Shown piece by piece: positions 62,669 through 64,000 of a DNA stretch of 64,000 nucleotides. Position 1 is the stretch's first letter. Every line of letters starts with the position of its first letter. The notes beneath the pieces were generated by a model that was not told the DNA's origin, did no database searches, and saw nothing but the letters and a program-made list of their open reading frames with translations. Origin of the DNA: CAZUYC01 sp964624475 (GTDB taxonomy: Bacteria; Myxococcota_A; UBA9160; SMWR01); contig CAZUYC010000004.1 in the NCBI GenBank assembly GCA_964624475.1, forward strand, positions 1 through 64,000, in the 5' to 3' direction. The position numbers were made by a program, and so were the translations under genes.

Positions 62669-64000
62669 TAGCCGCCCTCGCGTGCGTCCTGCTTCGCGCG
62701 CTCGCGCTCGGCCTGGGCGTCCACCACCAGCCGATAGGCGACGTAGTACTTGTAGATGTTGGCCACGTAGCGGACGGTCTCCTGGCCGACCTTCTCCGCC
62801 GCGACGAGCTCCACGTGGTTGAACCAGAGGTTCGGATCGAGCCCGCGCTTCGCGGCCTCCTTGCGCAGCTTCGCGACCCGCGCCGGACCGGCGTTGTAGG
62901 AGGCGAAGGCGAAGAGCTGGCGGTTCAGGCCGTCGAGCTCGGCGTCCGCGAAGTAGCGGTCGAGGACGTAGCGCAGGTACTTGGTCCCCGCGTGGATGTT
63001 CTCCTCCGTCTGGCCGACGTCGCCGACCTTCATCTCCTTGCCGGTCGACGGCATGACCTGCATCACGCCGACCGCGCCGACCTTGCTCTTCACGTTCTGG
63101 TCGAGGCGGGACTCCTGGTAGCCTTGCGCCGCGAGCATCAACCAGTCGAAGTCGTAGAGCGAGCCGTACTTCTGGAAGAAGTGGATCGTGCGCAGCAGCT
63201 TCGCGTACTCCTCCTGCGTCGTGGCGTTCTTCACGTACTTCGTGCTCTTCAGGTACTCCTTGAACTTCTGGTTGCCGAACGCGGTGCCCTTCCCGTGCCG
63301 CTTCGCGAACTCCGCGAGCGCCTGCGCGAGCTGCGGGCTCCCCTTGCGGAAGGCCCAGGCGATCTCGGCGCCGGTGCGCACGGCCACGTCGCGATGCAGG
63401 ACGAGGTTCGGCAGGATCTGCGCCCAGAACTCGGCCTTGTGGCTGTCCACCACCGCCAGCGGGACGATCCCGGCGCTCACCATCTCGAGGATGTCCTCGT
63501 CCTCGAGGCCCTCGGGCGAGGGCTTGACGCGCAGCGGAGGCAGGCCCCGCCGGCCGAACTCCTCGTTCAGGTGCCAGAGGCTCTGGAAGTAGCTGCTCGA
63601 GAGCCGAACGAAGACCTGCTTGCCCGAGAGGTCGTCGACGCCGCGCACGGGCGGCGAGCCCGGGCCGGTGACCACGATCTCCGAGACGCCGGTCCAGAGC
63701 GGCTCCGAGAAGTCGGCCCACTGCAGGCGCTCGGGCGTGATCGTGAGGTTGGCGGCGGCGATGTCCCCCTTGCCGTTCATCAGCGCCGGCAGCAGCTCGT
63801 CGGGGCGGACCGGCACGTACACCACCTCGACCTGGAGCAGGCGGCGGCCGAGCTTCTCGTTGAGCTCCTTCCCGAAGGCCTGGCCGAGGTCGTAGGAGAA
63901 GCCGCGCTGCGTGCCCTTGTCGACGAAGTAGAAGGTGCGGCTCGGGACGACCAGGATGCGGACCCGCCGCCGCTCGACCATGCCGTCGAGGTCGCCCGTG
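62668..64000 (-). CDS. mltF: MltF-like membrane-bound lytic transglycosylase (partial, cut by right edge)
   Basis: Peptidoglycan lytic transglycosylase with an N-terminal solute-binding-like regulatory domain (SBP_bac_3: VVYVPVRPDELLPALMNGKG then DIAAANLTITPERLQWADFS) and a C-terminal SLT domain. Catalytic Glu lies in AAQGYQESRLDQNVKSKVGA (E290 if counted from ATG 63981), with VGVMQVMPST and AFASYNAGPARVAKLRKEA as the other SLT motifs. In-frame TGDLDG precedes ATG 63981 and continues to the window edge, matching the family, so the true start and any signal peptide lie outside. It cleaves glycan strands to 1,6-anhydro-MurNAc ends in the periplasm. Repeats abut its stop codon. Confidence 0.9.
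   Translation of the reverse strand, partial: TGDLDGMVERRRVRILVVPSRTFYFVDKGTQRGFSYDLGQAFGKELNEKLGRRLLQVEVVYVPVRPDELLPALMNGKGDIAAANLTITPERLQWADFSEPLWTGVSEIVVTGPGSPPVRGVDDLSGKQVFVRLSSSYFQSLWHLNEEFGRRGLPPLRVKPSPEGLEDEDILEMVSAGIVPLAVVDSHKAEFWAQILPNLVLHRDVAVRTGAEIAWAFRKGSPQLAQALAEFAKRHGKGTAFGNQKFKEYLKSTKYVKNATTQEEYAKLLRTIHFFQKYGSLYDFDWLMLAAQGYQESRLDQNVKSKVGAVGVMQVMPSTGKEMKVGDVGQTEENIHAGTKYLRYVLDRYFADAELDGLNRQLFAFASYNAGPARVAKLRKEAAKRGLDPNLWFNHVELVAAEKVGQETVRYVANIYKYYVAYRLVVDAQAERERAKQDAREGG

Overview
The window looks like chromosome from a GC-rich Gram-negative bacterium. GC is roughly 70% by eye, with strong G/C at third codon positions. Outer-membrane and periplasmic functions (an MltF-type transglycosylase, a MscK-like channel, a MacAB-like exporter, a lipoprotein hydrolase) point to a double-membrane cell. 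The mix of acyl-CoA dehydrogenase, short-chain dehydrogenases, an LLM flavin oxidoreductase, an amidohydrolase and a KshA-like Rieske oxygenase is typical of Myxococcota/Binatota-like (former deltaproteobacterial) or similar metagenomic lineages. That placement is an inference; there is no rRNA or tRNA here to anchor it. About 50 genes are supported, packed closely with many 4-base stop/start overlaps. Almost all are enzymes or transporters, and no dedicated transcription factor is recognisable.

Layout. 1-7.3 kb: an acyl-CoA dehydrogenase cut by the left edge, two MFS transporters, a secreted beta-lactamase-fold protein, a secreted double-DTG protease-like protein with a PDZ-like tail, and a GNAT acetyltransferase. 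7.3-17.5 kb: a surface-glycan or nucleotide-sugar locus. A leftward pair (Fe/2OG dioxygenase, HemL-type aminotransferase) is divergent from a tightly coupled rightward operon: C-methyltransferase, G1P cytidylyltransferase, PIG-L deacetylase, a short RmlC-like remnant, DUF4910 protein, SDR epimerase, GT2 and Wzx-like flippase. No CDP-hexose 4,6-dehydratase is present. 18.1-23.1 kb: a leftward six-gene operon (SDR, frameshifted sulfotransferase, alpha/beta hydrolase, MAPEG protein, GT1 glycosyltransferase, small membrane protein). It reads like a small-molecule tailoring cassette, and its distal part is lower in GC.

23.2-33.2 kb: LLM oxidoreductase, MFS, GPH symporter, DedA, a DAACS carboxylate symporter and a MacAB-like ABC exporter operon. 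33.3-46.4 kb: transhydrogenase PntB/PntA2 without PntA1, amidohydrolase, a frameshifted CstA with a short YbdD-like partner, Kup, a lipoprotein hydrolase, a membrane-fused spermidine-synthase-like protein and CorA. 46.4-64 kb: an unknown membrane protein divergent from a giant MscS-family channel, AarF kinase, SDR, a small Met-rich exported protein, APC permease, NhaD-like antiporter, Rieske oxygenase plus FAD oxidase, class V aminotransferase, GH13 alpha-glucosidase and an MltF transglycosylase cut by the right edge.

The least expected non-coding content is a family of dispersed GC-rich repeats at about 27.55, 36.3, 38.7-38.9 and 62.45-62.67 kb. It includes a 227-bp fold-back element with 62-bp inverted arms and a 56-bp tandem repeat. 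Two genes (sulfotransferase, cstA) each appear to lack one base, which is either real decay or assembly error. The best candidates for an undescribed system are the glycan locus at 8.6-17.5 kb and the sulfotransferase/GT1/hydrolase cassette at 18.1-23.1 kb.
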